Assembly (NCBI GenBank): GCA_001604135.1
Contig: LVAT01000010.1
Coordinates: forward strand, 124,001-188,000
Source: Clostridiales bacterium Firm_14
Lineage (GTDB): Bacteria > Bacillota > Clostridia > Saccharofermentanales > Saccharofermentanaceae
Length of the DNA: 64,000 nt
Reading direction: 5' to 3'
This document shows, piece after piece, positions 1 through 7,836 of this stretch. The notes under the pieces are model-generated. The model made no database searches. It saw only the letters and a program-made list of their open reading frames with translations, and had not been told where the DNA came from. A program made the position numbers and the translations under genes. Positions within the stretch are counted from its first letter, which is position 1. Each line of letters opens with the position of its first letter.

Positions 1-484
1 TCTTCTTGGGCTTCTTGCCCCATACTTCCTTTCTGTGCTGAAGATGGATTCCGATGTGGCCGATGCCTAAGATAATGGATCCTAAGATCATGATGATGTT
101 GCCGCCGTAGATTCCGAGAAGGAAGAATGCAACGACAGGAAGAGATGCGCCCGGCACTGCAATGCCGAACATGTTCCTATAGAAATCCTTCATGGTCTTT
201 TCAGATTTGAAGTAACGGATCCAGAAGATCTCGTATATCACCATGCAAAGGAAAGATAAGAGGAGCACAACGCTCCAGAATGTGATCTTGTGAATGTTGA
301 AGTTTGAGAAGAAAAGCGCTGCAGGCGTTACGATGAACTGTCCCACACGCTCGAAAATGAGAAGCACGGTGTTTTCTTTCTTTGCATTCTCATAATCCTT
401 CGGTTTGTTCTTCATCCAGATAAAGTTCGGAACGAAGAGCATTATCAGCCATATAAGGCCAATATAAGAAAAGCCTATTTTCAT
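1..484 (-). CDS. Multi-spanning membrane protein, partial at window edge
   Basis: This frame opens with ATG at 484 and stays open for 161 codons to the left edge, so the C-terminus is missing or lies just outside. I do not recognise the family. The visible part has about four or five hydrophobic segments (roughly residues 5-23, 48-62, 70-92, 113-130 and 131-147) and ends in a basic, Lys-rich stretch (WGKKPKK), as expected of a cytoplasmic tail. A GGGGG run 7 nt before the ATG could act as a weak Shine-Dalgarno site. The two-helix protein gene 503-742 lies 18 nt upstream on the same strand, so the two are probably co-transcribed. Function is unknown; a small integral membrane partner protein is all the sequence supports. 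Confidence 0.7.
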   Translation of the reverse strand, partial: MKIGFSYIGLIWLIMLFVPNFIWMKNKPKDYENAKKENTVLLIFERVGQFIVTPAALFFSNFNIHKITFWSVVLLLSFLCMVIYEIFWIRYFKSEKTMKDFYRNMFGIAVPGASLPVVAFFLLGIYGGNIIMILGSIILGIGHIGIHLQHRKEVWGKKPKK

Positions 485-502
485 TTTTTATCCCCCAGAA
501 TT

Positions 503-742
503 CTAGTCTATATGTTTTTTCTTGTTCTCTTTGATTGCCCTCTCATTGAGCACCTTGTCCTGGTGCGCTTCAATGATGAGAAGGACCGTTAGCACGATAA
601 GGATGAGCCCCGCAATTCCGGCAAAGATATAAGCCGGTATCTCCCATCTGACCAGATAGAAAACCAGAGCAATGGCCGCAATAATACCAAAAGCCGCCAG
701 CATCTTTACTCCGGGCTCAAGCATGTTCAACTTATGTTTCAT
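503..742 (-). CDS. Small two-helix membrane protein
   Basis: This 79-residue protein has two hydrophobic helices, about residues 15-33 and 38-60, followed by a charged tail rich in Lys and Glu (NERAIKENKKKHID). No catalytic motif is visible and I do not recognise a family. It lies just upstream of the membrane protein running off the left edge, in the same direction, and is probably the first gene of that operon. A role as a small accessory subunit of the downstream membrane protein is inference from position only. Confidence 0.6.
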   Translation of the reverse strand: MKHKLNMLEPGVKMLAAFGIIAAIALVFYLVRWEIPAYIFAGIAGLILIVLTVLLIIEAHQDKVLNERAIKENKKKHID

Positions 743-747
743 GAATT

Positions 748-885
748 TTAGAGATCCCTATGCATCAGTAATTCATCGTGAAACGGTCCGTCATAATGCT
801 TCCGTGCATCATAACGTTGTGCGGACCTAAACAGACCGCACGCCCTGCCGTCTTTTGGCAGGATCTTCCTTTCTTCGAATTTCAT
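748..885 (-). pseudogene. Short ORF resembling a decayed GNAT N-terminus
   Basis: A 45-codon frame starts at ATG 885 behind a good purine-rich site (CAGGGGGAAACAGGA). Its first residues, MKFEERKILPKDGRACGL, resemble the start of GNAT acetyltransferases, which often read K-I-x-L-K-D-G-R-x-C-x-L-R. After this the similarity stops and the frame closes at 748 without any acetyl-CoA-binding motif. I infer a truncated or frameshifted remnant of an acetyltransferase gene. It lies between the racemase gene and the small membrane protein gene, all on the minus strand. A real 45-residue peptide cannot be excluded. Confidence 0.3.
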
Positions 886-905
886 TCCTGTTTCCCCCTG
901 TATAT

Positions 906-1598
906 TTACTTGACCGACATTTCGATCAGCTTTCTTATATGGATCTCGACTGCATCAAAGCATGCGACCGGACAGTTATCCGGATTAAGTATCAGCGGAA
1001 GCTCAGTGCATCCCAGGATGACGCCTTCAATGCCGTTTCCTTCCTTCATTCTGTTAATTACATCCTGAAGTTCTTTAAGCGTGGACTCTTTGACGATGCC
1101 CTTTTCGAGCTCTTCAAAGATCCTTTTTGCAACGAGCTTTCTGTCTTCTTCCGATGGCACGAAAACCTCGATCCCCGCTTCTCTCAGATCCTTCTTCATG
1201 TAATCCTTTTCCATCGTGAAAATGGTACCGAGAAGTCCGATGCGCCTGATGCCCTTGGATGCTGCTTCTTCTGCAACAGCCTTGGGAATGCTTACGATCG
1301 GCTTATTGAACCTTGCGGCGAGTTCGTCGTATACGACATGCATCGTGACCGCAGTAAGAGCGATGACCTCCGAACCGCTCTTATCAAGGCAGTCCAGCTT
1401 CTCATAGAGGTAATCTGCAAGGAGGTCAAACTTGCCCTCTGTTACATAGTTCCATGCCCTGGTGAAATTAACACTCTCGATCGCGATGTCAGGCATTGCC
1501 TCACCATTTGTAATGCGATCGATCTCAGTGTTTAAGATCTTGTAGTACATCAACGTCGACTCGGGACCTGTCCCGCCGACTAAACCAATCTTCTTCAT
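906..1598 (-). CDS. Aspartate/glutamate racemase family protein
   Basis: The protein has 230 residues, the usual family size. It begins with the family hallmark KKIGLVGGTGPEST and carries the C-terminal catalytic motif GCTELPL with Cys197. Members are cofactor-independent racemases using two thiols in a two-base mechanism. Here the first site reads ALTAVTMH (residues 80-87), where classical enzymes have Cys-Asn-Thr; the position aligned to the first Cys is Ala83 and the Asn is Val84. A one-cysteine variant could be a racemase of altered specificity, an epimerase-like enzyme or a non-racemising relative. The gene appears monocistronic or the first of a minus-strand run towards 1. Confidence 0.85.
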   Translation of the reverse strand: MKKIGLVGGTGPESTLMYYKILNTEIDRITNGEAMPDIAIESVNFTRAWNYVTEGKFDLLADYLYEKLDCLDKSGSEVIALTAVTMHVVYDELAARFNKPIVSIPKAVAEEAASKGIRRIGLLGTIFTMEKDYMKKDLREAGIEVFVPSEEDRKLVAKRIFEELEKGIVKESTLKELQDVINRMKEGNGIEGVILGCTELPLILNPDNCPVACFDAVEIHIRKLIEMSVK

Positions 1599-1676
1599 TC
1601 TCTAAAATCCCCTGATTTATTGGCTTTCAGAATTATAGCACGTAACTATGTAATTTCTGTGTCTGCACGAAAAATC

Positions 1677-2285
1677 TTACAATCGGAAATTTATATAGTT
1701 CGCAGTGACTCTTCCGTCAGGACCTAGAATAAACTTTGATATGGAGCCCGAACGCCCGCTGAAACGCGCTTTGCTTAAATCTTCGAATTCGAATCCCATG
1801 ATCATCGCCTGCAGAAAACCTAATGTGCATCCGTGAGATACGATAAGGATCTTCTCATCGGGATCTGAGATGATCTTCTCATAAAAAGGCTTTATCCTGT
1901 TCCACAGATCCCTGTCGGATTCAGCATCATCGAAAGGCCTGTAATCAGGATCGTAGCCTTCTCCGGACTTGATCTTGTGCTCGTCAAACCAGTCCCAGGG
2001 CTTGCCGTTGCCCGCGCCTGCATTGACTTCTCTTATCAGTTCGGAGATCACAAGCGTCAGATGAAGAGTCTTATTGATCTCTTCTGCTGTCTGGAAAGCA
2101 CGCGCGAGGTCAGAAGTATACATGACAAAACCGTCGGCGCAGCCTTCGCCTAAAAGCCATTTACCGATCTCAAAGGCCTGATTTCTGCCGTTTTCCGTGA
2201 GCTGCCAATTGCCCCAGGCACCTGCGTGCCCGTTCAAGTGATGTTCAGATTCAGTGTGCTGAACGGTGATGATGGTCTTCTTCAT
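1677..2285 (-). CDS. Histidine phosphatase superfamily protein
   Basis: This 202-residue protein belongs to the histidine phosphatase (phosphoglycerate mutase-like) fold. The N-terminal motif reads VQHTES with the probable phospho-acceptor His10; the usual RHG has become QHT, a variation known in the family but affecting the phosphate-binding Arg. The other pocket residues are present: Arg62 in SDLARAF, Glu86 in the middle of the chain and His151 in the closing motif VSHGCTLG. The substrate cannot be told from sequence; small phosphorylated metabolites are typical. The gene stands alone on the minus strand and is divergent from the SulP transporter gene. Confidence 0.85.
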   Translation of the reverse strand: MKKTIITVQHTESEHHLNGHAGAWGNWQLTENGRNQAFEIGKWLLGEGCADGFVMYTSDLARAFQTAEEINKTLHLTLVISELIREVNAGAGNGKPWDWFDEHKIKSGEGYDPDYRPFDDAESDRDLWNRIKPFYEKIISDPDEKILIVSHGCTLGFLQAMIMGFEFEDLSKARFSGRSGSISKFILGPDGRVTANYINFRL

Positions 2286-2470
2286 TTATTCTTACCCCCA
2301 TGCCGGATGCCGCCTGCGTCCGACAGAGATATTATATAGCATCTTCTCATTTCGTATTATGTTCTTTCTTAAAATGCTGTTACATTCGTGCAAATTATTA
2401 ATTGATACTAACTGCCCCTATTCATATAATTTCGAAGTTTGAGTTTATAAGAGTATTAAAGAGGGTCTGT

Positions 2471-4135
2471 ATGAACGAATTTAAACCTAAGCTTTTTTCA
2501 GTAATGAAGAACTATTCCGGTTCCCAGCTCGTAAAGGATATCGTAGCGGGAATCATCGTAGCAATCATCGCTCTGCCTTTATCCATTGCACTTGCGATCG
2601 CATCAGGCGTCGGTCCTGAGGCAGGTATCTATACCGCGATCGTCGCAGGATTCATCGTATCTTTATTGGGCGGAAGCAGAGTCCAGATCGCAGGCCCTAC
2701 GGCAGCTTTTGCCACCATCGTTGCAGGCATCGTCATGAAGGACGGCAGAGAAGGCCTTATGATCGCAACGATCATGGCGGGCATCATCCTCATCATCATG
2801 GGTATCTGCCGCTTCGGAAGCCTTCTTAAATATATTCCCGACCCGATCACAACAGGCTTTACCGCAGGCATCGCAGTCACCCTCTTCATCGGACAGATCA
2901 AGGACTTTACAGGCATCTCATACCAGAACGGCGAGAAGCCCATCGAGACAGGCGAGAAAGTAATGGCCCTCATCAAGAATGCCGTAACGCTCAACTGGCA
3001 GGCAGTCATGGTAGGCGCGATCGCCCTCGTCATCCTCATCGTATGGCCCATCTTCTTCAAGAAGATCCCCGGATCTTTCATCGCGGTAATCGTCACTGCA
3101 GTTATCGTTGAGGTATTCCATTTAGACGTTAATACTATCGGAAAGCAGTTTGCAGATATCCCTGCAGGCCTTCCTCCGTTCAGCGTTGACTTCACAGTAT
3201 TCACTTTCGAGAACATCAGAGGACAGCTCACAAATGCTGTAACCATAGCTTTCCTTGCAGGCGTTGAGTCACTTCTTTCCGCAGTCGTTGCAGACTCCAT
3301 GATCGGTTCCAAGCACAGACCTAATGCAGAGCTCGTTGCACAGGGCTTAGGCAACATGGCATCCGCATGCTTCGGCGGTATACCTGCCACAGGCGCCATC
3401 GCAAGAACTGCAGCCAACATCAAGAACGGCGGTAAGACACCTATCGCCGGCATGGTTCATGCCGTAACACTTCTTGTCGTAGTCGTATTCCTCATGCCCT
3501 ACGCCAAGCTCATCCCGATGCCCTGCATCGCGGCTATCCTTTTCCAGGTCGCATACAACATGAGCGGCTGGAGAAGATTTGTTAAGCTCGTTAAGAGCTC
3601 ACCCAAGAGCGACATCGTTGTCCTCCTTATCACTTTCGCACTCACTGTTATATTCGATCTCGTCGTAGCTATCGAAGTAGGCGTGCTCCTTGCAGCAGTC
3701 CTCTTCATGAAGAGAATGAGCGAGGTTACACAGGTTGAAGGATGGAAGAATTTCGATCCTGAGAACGATCCTGACAGCATCGACTTAAGAGAGCTTCCTG
3801 AACACACTCTCGTATATGAGATCTCCGGTCCTATGTTCTTCGCATCAGCAGGCAAGATCTTGCAGATCTCACCTAAGGAAGATACAAAGGCTCTCGTGCT
3901 CCGTATGAGAAGCGTAAGCACGATCGACGCGACAGCCATGAAGAACCTTGAACTCCTTAATGAGGATTGTCAGAACAGAGGCGTACAGCTCATCATGTCA
4001 CACGTCAATGAGCAGCCCATGAAGGTCATCCGCAAGGCAGGCTTCTACGATAAGCTCGGAGAAGAGAACTTCTGCGCACATATCGACGATGCTCTTGCCA
4101 GAGCCCAGAAGATCTCAGCTCCCGCAAAGCAATAA
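2471..4135 (+). CDS. SulP/SLC26 family anion transporter with STAS domain
   Basis: From the ATG at 2471 this is a 554-residue SulP permease. The start is chosen because GAGGG lies just before it and because the protein then begins MNEFKPKLF, as usual for the family; an in-frame upstream start at 2402 would add an unlikely 23-residue extension. The membrane domain (about residues 30-410) contains the SulP features GPTAAFATIVAG and a helix-rich core with about 12-14 segments. A cytoplasmic STAS domain follows from about residue 440, starting near LVYEISGPMFFASAGKI. Such proteins move sulfate, bicarbonate or dicarboxylates; the substrate cannot be assigned here. No sulfate-assimilation genes are adjacent. 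Confidence 0.92.
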   Translation: MNEFKPKLFSVMKNYSGSQLVKDIVAGIIVAIIALPLSIALAIASGVGPEAGIYTAIVAGFIVSLLGGSRVQIAGPTAAFATIVAGIVMKDGREGLMIATIMAGIILIIMGICRFGSLLKYIPDPITTGFTAGIAVTLFIGQIKDFTGISYQNGEKPIETGEKVMALIKNAVTLNWQAVMVGAIALVILIVWPIFFKKIPGSFIAVIVTAVIVEVFHLDVNTIGKQFADIPAGLPPFSVDFTVFTFENIRGQLTNAVTIAFLAGVESLLSAVVADSMIGSKHRPNAELVAQGLGNMASACFGGIPATGAIARTAANIKNGGKTPIAGMVHAVTLLVVVVFLMPYAKLIPMPCIAAILFQVAYNMSGWRRFVKLVKSSPKSDIVVLLITFALTVIFDLVVAIEVGVLLAAVLFMKRMSEVTQVEGWKNFDPENDPDSIDLRELPEHTLVYEISGPMFFASAGKILQISPKEDTKALVLRMRSVSTIDATAMKNLELLNEDCQNRGVQLIMSHVNEQPMKVIRKAGFYDKLGEENFCAHIDDALARAQKISAPAKQ

Positions 4136-4145
4136 TTGACACCCG

Positions 4146-4208
4146 TTCCTTTTGCTTTAAACTATTTACTTGTAGGGATTATTTTTTCGAATAGTTTTGC
4201 AAAAGGAA
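4146..4208 (+). promoter_or_regulatory. Long hairpin covering the ribosome-binding region of the 4218 gene
   Basis: The arms 4146-4166 and 4190-4208 are inverted repeats. The outer TTCCTTTTGC pairs with GCAAAAGGAA and the inner AAACTATT with AATAGTTT, with a small bulge. The right arm contains AAGGAA, part of the purine-rich region before ATG 4218. It may end SulP transcripts, although no clean T-run follows, or it may gate translation of the downstream gene. Confidence 0.4.
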
Positions 4209-4217
4209 TAAGGGAAA

Positions 4218-5432
4218 ATGGCAACTTTATGTAAAAACTGCAGCCACGCACTGGTATTTAATCCGGAAACACAGAAGCTGGAATGTTCTTACTGCGGAAG
4301 TTCATTCAAAGCTGAAGAGATCGAATCAGAATCCAAGAAGTACAGACAGGACTTACAGGCCGAGTCTATGGATACGATCTATGGTGAGACCGACGGCAAG
4401 TACATGGACTGCTATGTCTACACATGCGCTGAGTGCGGCGGCGAGATCATCATCAACGGAAGCGAATCTTCAACGAACTGCATCTACTGCGGCAACCCAA
4501 ACGTTGTTTTCAGCAGGATCGCCAGACAGAAGTGCCCTGACTATATCCTGCCTTTCAGCATCACAAAGGATAAGGCAGTCTCTCTAGTTCGTGAGCATCT
4601 TAAGAAAGGCATCTTCGTTCCCCATAAGATCAAGAAGGTCAATATTGACTATGTCAGAGGGATCTATCTTCCCTACTGGCTCATAAATGCCGAATTCTCG
4701 GGCGCGGTCGTTCTCAGTGGACAGGTTCAAGAAGGCAAACATACCCGCACGTATTATTTCGGACGCGCCGGAGATATAAATATCAAGAATCTTCCGATCG
4801 ATGCCTCGAAAATGGTATCCGATGAGAGCACAGCAAGACTTGAGCCCTTCAGCATGACACGTCTTAAGCATTTTGATGAAGATTATCTCGCAGGCTTTTA
4901 TTCAAACGTGACGGATATCACATATTCTGATCTGAGATCATCCGCTCTTAAGAGGGCAGAGGAATACTTTGAAGATGAAGCGATACACGACTGCCATGTG
5001 GATAACCCGAAGATCATCAGAGCGTACCCTTCAATAAAGCTCAATAACGACTTGATCTATGCCATGCTTCCCGCGTGGTTCATCTCATTCAAATATAAGG
5101 GAAAACATCACACGATACTTATTAACGGCGACACCGGCAAAGTCGTGTGCGGAATCCCATGGAATAAGATCCTGTTCTATTCACTTCTGATAGGACTCGG
5201 CATCCTTACAACGGCCGCAGCTTTCTTTTTATTTAAATATACTCTTCCTCTCGTCATGGCAGCGGGAAGATCACGTTCTGGCAGCAAAAGCGGAAAGCTG
5301 ATAGCCTATCTCGTCGTAGGCATAATCGCACTGTTCACGACGGGTATAAGAAAAGTCGTAAAAGTAGTCAAGAACATAAAACTTACTCAGGACAGAGATA
5401 CGTTCAACTTCATGAAGAAGAGACAGGGGTGA
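4218..5432 (+). CDS. Zinc-ribbon membrane protein (paralogue of the 33804 gene)
   Basis: This 404-residue protein starts with a CxxC...CxxC zinc ribbon (Cys6/9 and Cys23/26) and has a second ribbon around residues 70-95 (CAECGG ... CIYCGN). A conserved middle region follows that begins LPFSITKDKA and includes GIYLPYWL. Two hydrophobic segments lie near the C-terminus, about residues 315-350 and 362-376. The 33804-35045 product has the same order of parts and similar wording (IPFKISKDQA, GVYVPYW), so these are paralogues. The enzymatic role is unknown; the ribbons suggest a protein- or metal-binding cytoplasmic head on a membrane anchor. The next gene starts 4 nt after the stop, indicating an operon. 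Confidence 0.8.
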   Translation: MATLCKNCSHALVFNPETQKLECSYCGSSFKAEEIESESKKYRQDLQAESMDTIYGETDGKYMDCYVYTCAECGGEIIINGSESSTNCIYCGNPNVVFSRIARQKCPDYILPFSITKDKAVSLVREHLKKGIFVPHKIKKVNIDYVRGIYLPYWLINAEFSGAVVLSGQVQEGKHTRTYYFGRAGDINIKNLPIDASKMVSDESTARLEPFSMTRLKHFDEDYLAGFYSNVTDITYSDLRSSALKRAEEYFEDEAIHDCHVDNPKIIRAYPSIKLNNDLIYAMLPAWFISFKYKGKHHTILINGDTGKVVCGIPWNKILFYSLLIGLGILTTAAAFFLFKYTLPLVMAAGRSRSGSKSGKLIAYLVVGIIALFTTGIRKVVKVVKNIKLTQDRDTFNFMKKRQG

Positions 5433-5436
5433 TCAA

Positions 5437-5916
5437 ATGGGCATATATATCATTGATTTATTTGCACTCCTGTTTGCCATTGGTGTGGGCTTCGGCTTAT
5501 CCTGCTGGATCTTGGGAACGCTTCTCGAAAATTCCAACAGCTTCGGTGACAACAAAGGCGACAAACGCTACTACAAAGCCTATGCCAAATTTTCCACAAG
5601 AAAAGACGGGCTGAACACTACCGAGTGCAATAATTTCTGCTACTCATACGGAAAGAATATCAGCAAAGACAGTGATGGCCCTGATGGTCAGGAACCCGTA
5701 AGAAAACTCACTGACGAAGAGATCGCCTTTTATAATCACACCTCTGTCGAGGAAGCTGCCAGGGAGCGTGAGGAACGCATCAAAGATCTTGAAGACAGTT
5801 TCAATATCTGGGAAAGCAGGAATGCCAAAGGCAGTCTCTCAGGTGTGTTCGCCAAACTTGATGAAGAGGAACAGAAATACAACCAAAAGGGCAAAAAAGG
5901 CGTCTCCAGAAGGTGA
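5437..5916 (+). CDS. Hypothetical single-pass membrane protein
   Basis: The 159-residue product has one N-terminal hydrophobic helix (about residues 4-28) followed by a charged soluble region with an acidic, helical segment (around 105-135, rich in E and R) that could form a coiled coil. I do not recognise a family. The gene follows the zinc-ribbon membrane protein with a 4-nt gap and uses AGGGGTGATC at the end of that gene as its ribosome-binding site, so translation is probably coupled. A shared function with the zinc-ribbon protein is likely from position. Its stop is close to the stop of the convergent MATE gene. Confidence 0.65.
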   Translation: MGIYIIDLFALLFAIGVGFGLSCWILGTLLENSNSFGDNKGDKRYYKAYAKFSTRKDGLNTTECNNFCYSYGKNISKDSDGPDGQEPVRKLTDEEIAFYNHTSVEEAAREREERIKDLEDSFNIWESRNAKGSLSGVFAKLDEEEQKYNQKGKKGVSRR

Positions 5917-5925
5917 GATGCCTTT

Positions 5926-7302
5926 TTATTTAACGATATTCTTGACCCAGACGCCCGACCTTACAAAGAAGTAAGCTATAAGGCACTTAACGACTTCCAT
6001 TCCGCGGACGATGGCGATCATCCAGGATACCGAAATGCCTGTATATCTGCTGAGATAATATGCGAGCGGAACTACGAGCACCCATGTATACACGCTGTCG
6101 AAGATGACCGTGATGACCGTGTTGCCGCCTGATCTCATGATGAAGTATGAAGCGTGCGTATAAGCACAGAAAGGCATCATCACGGCAGCGATCAGGATGA
6201 AATTCGATGCCAAATGACGGATATAATCCGAAGTGTTATAGAGCAGCGGGAACACAGGTGCAAGGCCGACCATTATGGCTGCGAAAACGATTCCGCATAC
6301 GACGGTGAATCTTCGCATTGCATAGGCCTTCTTCTTGGCGCCTTCGAGTTCGCCCGCACCAAGTATGTGACCCATCATGATGCCTACGGCTTCACCCATT
6401 GCAAGGAACGCCACGCCCATGAGATTCCAAAGTGTGGATTCGATGTTGATCGCAGCTACCGATACAAGGCTCCTGTATGAATAACACTGGTTGACGGTAG
6501 TCATTCCCAAAGACCATAAAGTCTCGTTAGCCATGAGGGGCAGCGCCTTTAAGAAGAACTTCATTGCCAGTTCCTTCGGCACGGTGAAATTAGTGAATGC
6601 ACCATTTATGAACGGGAAGAGCCTGGAGTTCTTTCCGGTATAGATGACGAGGATACCGAGCTCTACGAATCTTGAGATAACCGTTGCTATAGCGGCACCG
6701 ACGGCGCCGAGCGCAGGAAGTCCGAAGTGTCCGTAGATCAAAAGCCAGTTGCCTGCAAGGTTAACAAGGATCGCTGCAAGCGAAGCAAACATTGGAACCT
6801 TGGTAGAGCCTAAGTCTCTTAACGTGCCCGCATAAGCCTGCGTGATTCCGATCGGAATAAGGCTTATGAGGATGACATGCATATAGTCGACGCCGATCTG
6901 AAGAGTCTCGGCCGCATCAGCGGGATTGCCCTCGCCAAGAAGGAAAAGGTTGATGAGATTTGGTGCCCAGACAAGAAGGATCACGGTACATATCGCTGAA
7001 AGGATCGTGTTAAATACGATCTTGAAGCGGAATGTATAACGGATGCCCTCCGTATCGTCGTTGCCCTTAAACTGTGCAGTGAATATGCCGACGCCGGCAG
7101 TGGCGCCGAAGATGACGAGGTAGAAAACGAATATCAGTTGGTTCGCGATAGCAACGCCTGAGAGCGCATTGGTACCGACCCTCCCGATCATGAGATTGTC
7201 GAGAAGGTTTACGAAGTTCGAGATGCCGTTCTGGATCATCATCGGAATGGCGATCAGAAGGAGCTTCTTGATATAGGATCTGTCTTCCTTAGTACCTGTC
7301 AT
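5926..7302 (-). CDS. MATE family efflux transporter
   Basis: From ATG 7302 the protein has 458 residues, the normal MATE size, and about 12 membrane segments. The N-terminus (MTGTKEDRSYIKKLLLIA) leads into the typical first helix PMMIQNGISNFVN with the LDNLMIGRVG region. A further upstream TTG at 7437 in the same frame would add 45 residues with a first extra hydrophobic segment and no ribosome-binding site, so I reject it. Family members export cationic drugs or metabolites by Na+ or H+ antiport. The gene is divergent from the ECF sigma factor, and the 534-nt space between them holds the inverted-repeat array. Confidence 0.9.
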   Translation of the reverse strand: MTGTKEDRSYIKKLLLIAIPMMIQNGISNFVNLLDNLMIGRVGTNALSGVAIANQLIFVFYLVIFGATAGVGIFTAQFKGNDDTEGIRYTFRFKIVFNTILSAICTVILLVWAPNLINLFLLGEGNPADAAETLQIGVDYMHVILISLIPIGITQAYAGTLRDLGSTKVPMFASLAAILVNLAGNWLLIYGHFGLPALGAVGAAIATVISRFVELGILVIYTGKNSRLFPFINGAFTNFTVPKELAMKFFLKALPLMANETLWSLGMTTVNQCYSYRSLVSVAAINIESTLWNLMGVAFLAMGEAVGIMMGHILGAGELEGAKKKAYAMRRFTVVCGIVFAAIMVGLAPVFPLLYNTSDYIRHLASNFILIAAVMMPFCAYTHASYFIMRSGGNTVITVIFDSVYTWVLVVPLAYYLSRYTGISVSWMIAIVRGMEVVKCLIAYFFVRSGVWVKNIVK

Positions 7303-7486
7303 AATTAGTTTTATATATGTTCCTATTTTTGTCAGTTCGAGAATTTTAGCAAAAGAGAAATAAATAAACAATACAGATATTGGGATAATAATATCAATTC
7401 TACGGTTCGCATGGTTCGCAGAACCGGGTTTGGACAATCAAGAAGATGTCTTCCCTTATCCGGAAGTTGATGCTCAGGAATCAGTC

Positions 7487-7681
7487 GTATCTCAAATATC
7501 CCGAACGAAGAGGTTTGAGATACATTTTCAGAGCTATGTGTATCTCTTTTTGCTGCAATATATCTGTTTGAGATACATTAGTGATACTTTTGTATCTCAA
7601 ACGGCTCAAAAGCAGTCACTTAAGATACATTTTTCGATAATTCTGTATCTCAATAAGATCAATATCCGTTATTTGAGATAC
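7487..7681. repeat. Regular alternating inverted-repeat array (8 copies of a 10-nt word)
   Basis: The word GTATCTCAAA and its reverse complement TTTGAGATAC alternate strictly: + at 7487, - at 7514, + at 7540 (variant ending TTT), - at 7567, + at 7592, - at 7619 (variant CTTAAGATAC), + at 7645 and - at 7672. Start-to-start distances are 25-28 bp throughout, and the 15-17 nt between words differ in sequence. Each minus-plus pair forms a palindrome of about 36 nt with arms GAGATACA/TGTATCTC. The array fills the middle of the 7303-7836 intergenic region, between the divergent MATE and ECF sigma genes. I know no named element of this form. It could be an operator array, a structured RNA or a BIME-like element. 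Confidence 0.85.
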
Positions 7682-7736
7682 AAATGCACTATCGTGCGGC
7701 AAATACCCCAAAAACAAGGTGATGTGGCCCGTCTGA

Positions 7737-7793
7737 TATAATGAGCGAAAAATTTTTCGAAAAAAAGTGTGAAACCGGATATGCTCATTCGTC
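7737..7793 (+). promoter_or_regulatory. Putative promoter region of the ECF sigma operon
   Basis: A TATAAT box (7737-7742) is followed by a perfect 14-bp palindrome CGAAAAATTTTTCG (7746-7759). Further on, TGAAAC (7770-7775) and CGTC (7790-7793) resemble the -35 and -10 words of ECF-type promoters, which would fit autoregulation. The spacing between them is only 14 nt, shorter than the usual 16-17, so this is tentative. Confidence 0.35.
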
Positions 7794-7836
7794 TTATAGG
7801 TGAGATCTCAAATAACACACAAGGAAGGTAAGCTAA

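Noticed and set aside
855-1535. 226-codon plus-strand frame opposite the racemase gene
   Set aside because: The minus-strand frame has intact family motifs; this is its shadow.
2629-3453. Long open frame antisense to the SulP gene
   Set aside because: It lies wholly inside a clear SulP coding sequence and is rich in Met, Ala and Thr, as expected for the reverse of that codon usage. Shadow frame.
7487-7681. CRISPR array
   Set aside because: The repeated unit is only 10 nt, alternates in strand and has 15-17 nt gaps. CRISPR repeats are longer, all in one orientation, and no cas genes are present.
7430-7741. Open frame of 103 codons over the repeat array
   Set aside because: It is built from the repeated word (recurrent Ile-Tyr-Leu patterns), has no ribosome-binding site and no resemblance to a known protein. 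The DNA repeats explain it.
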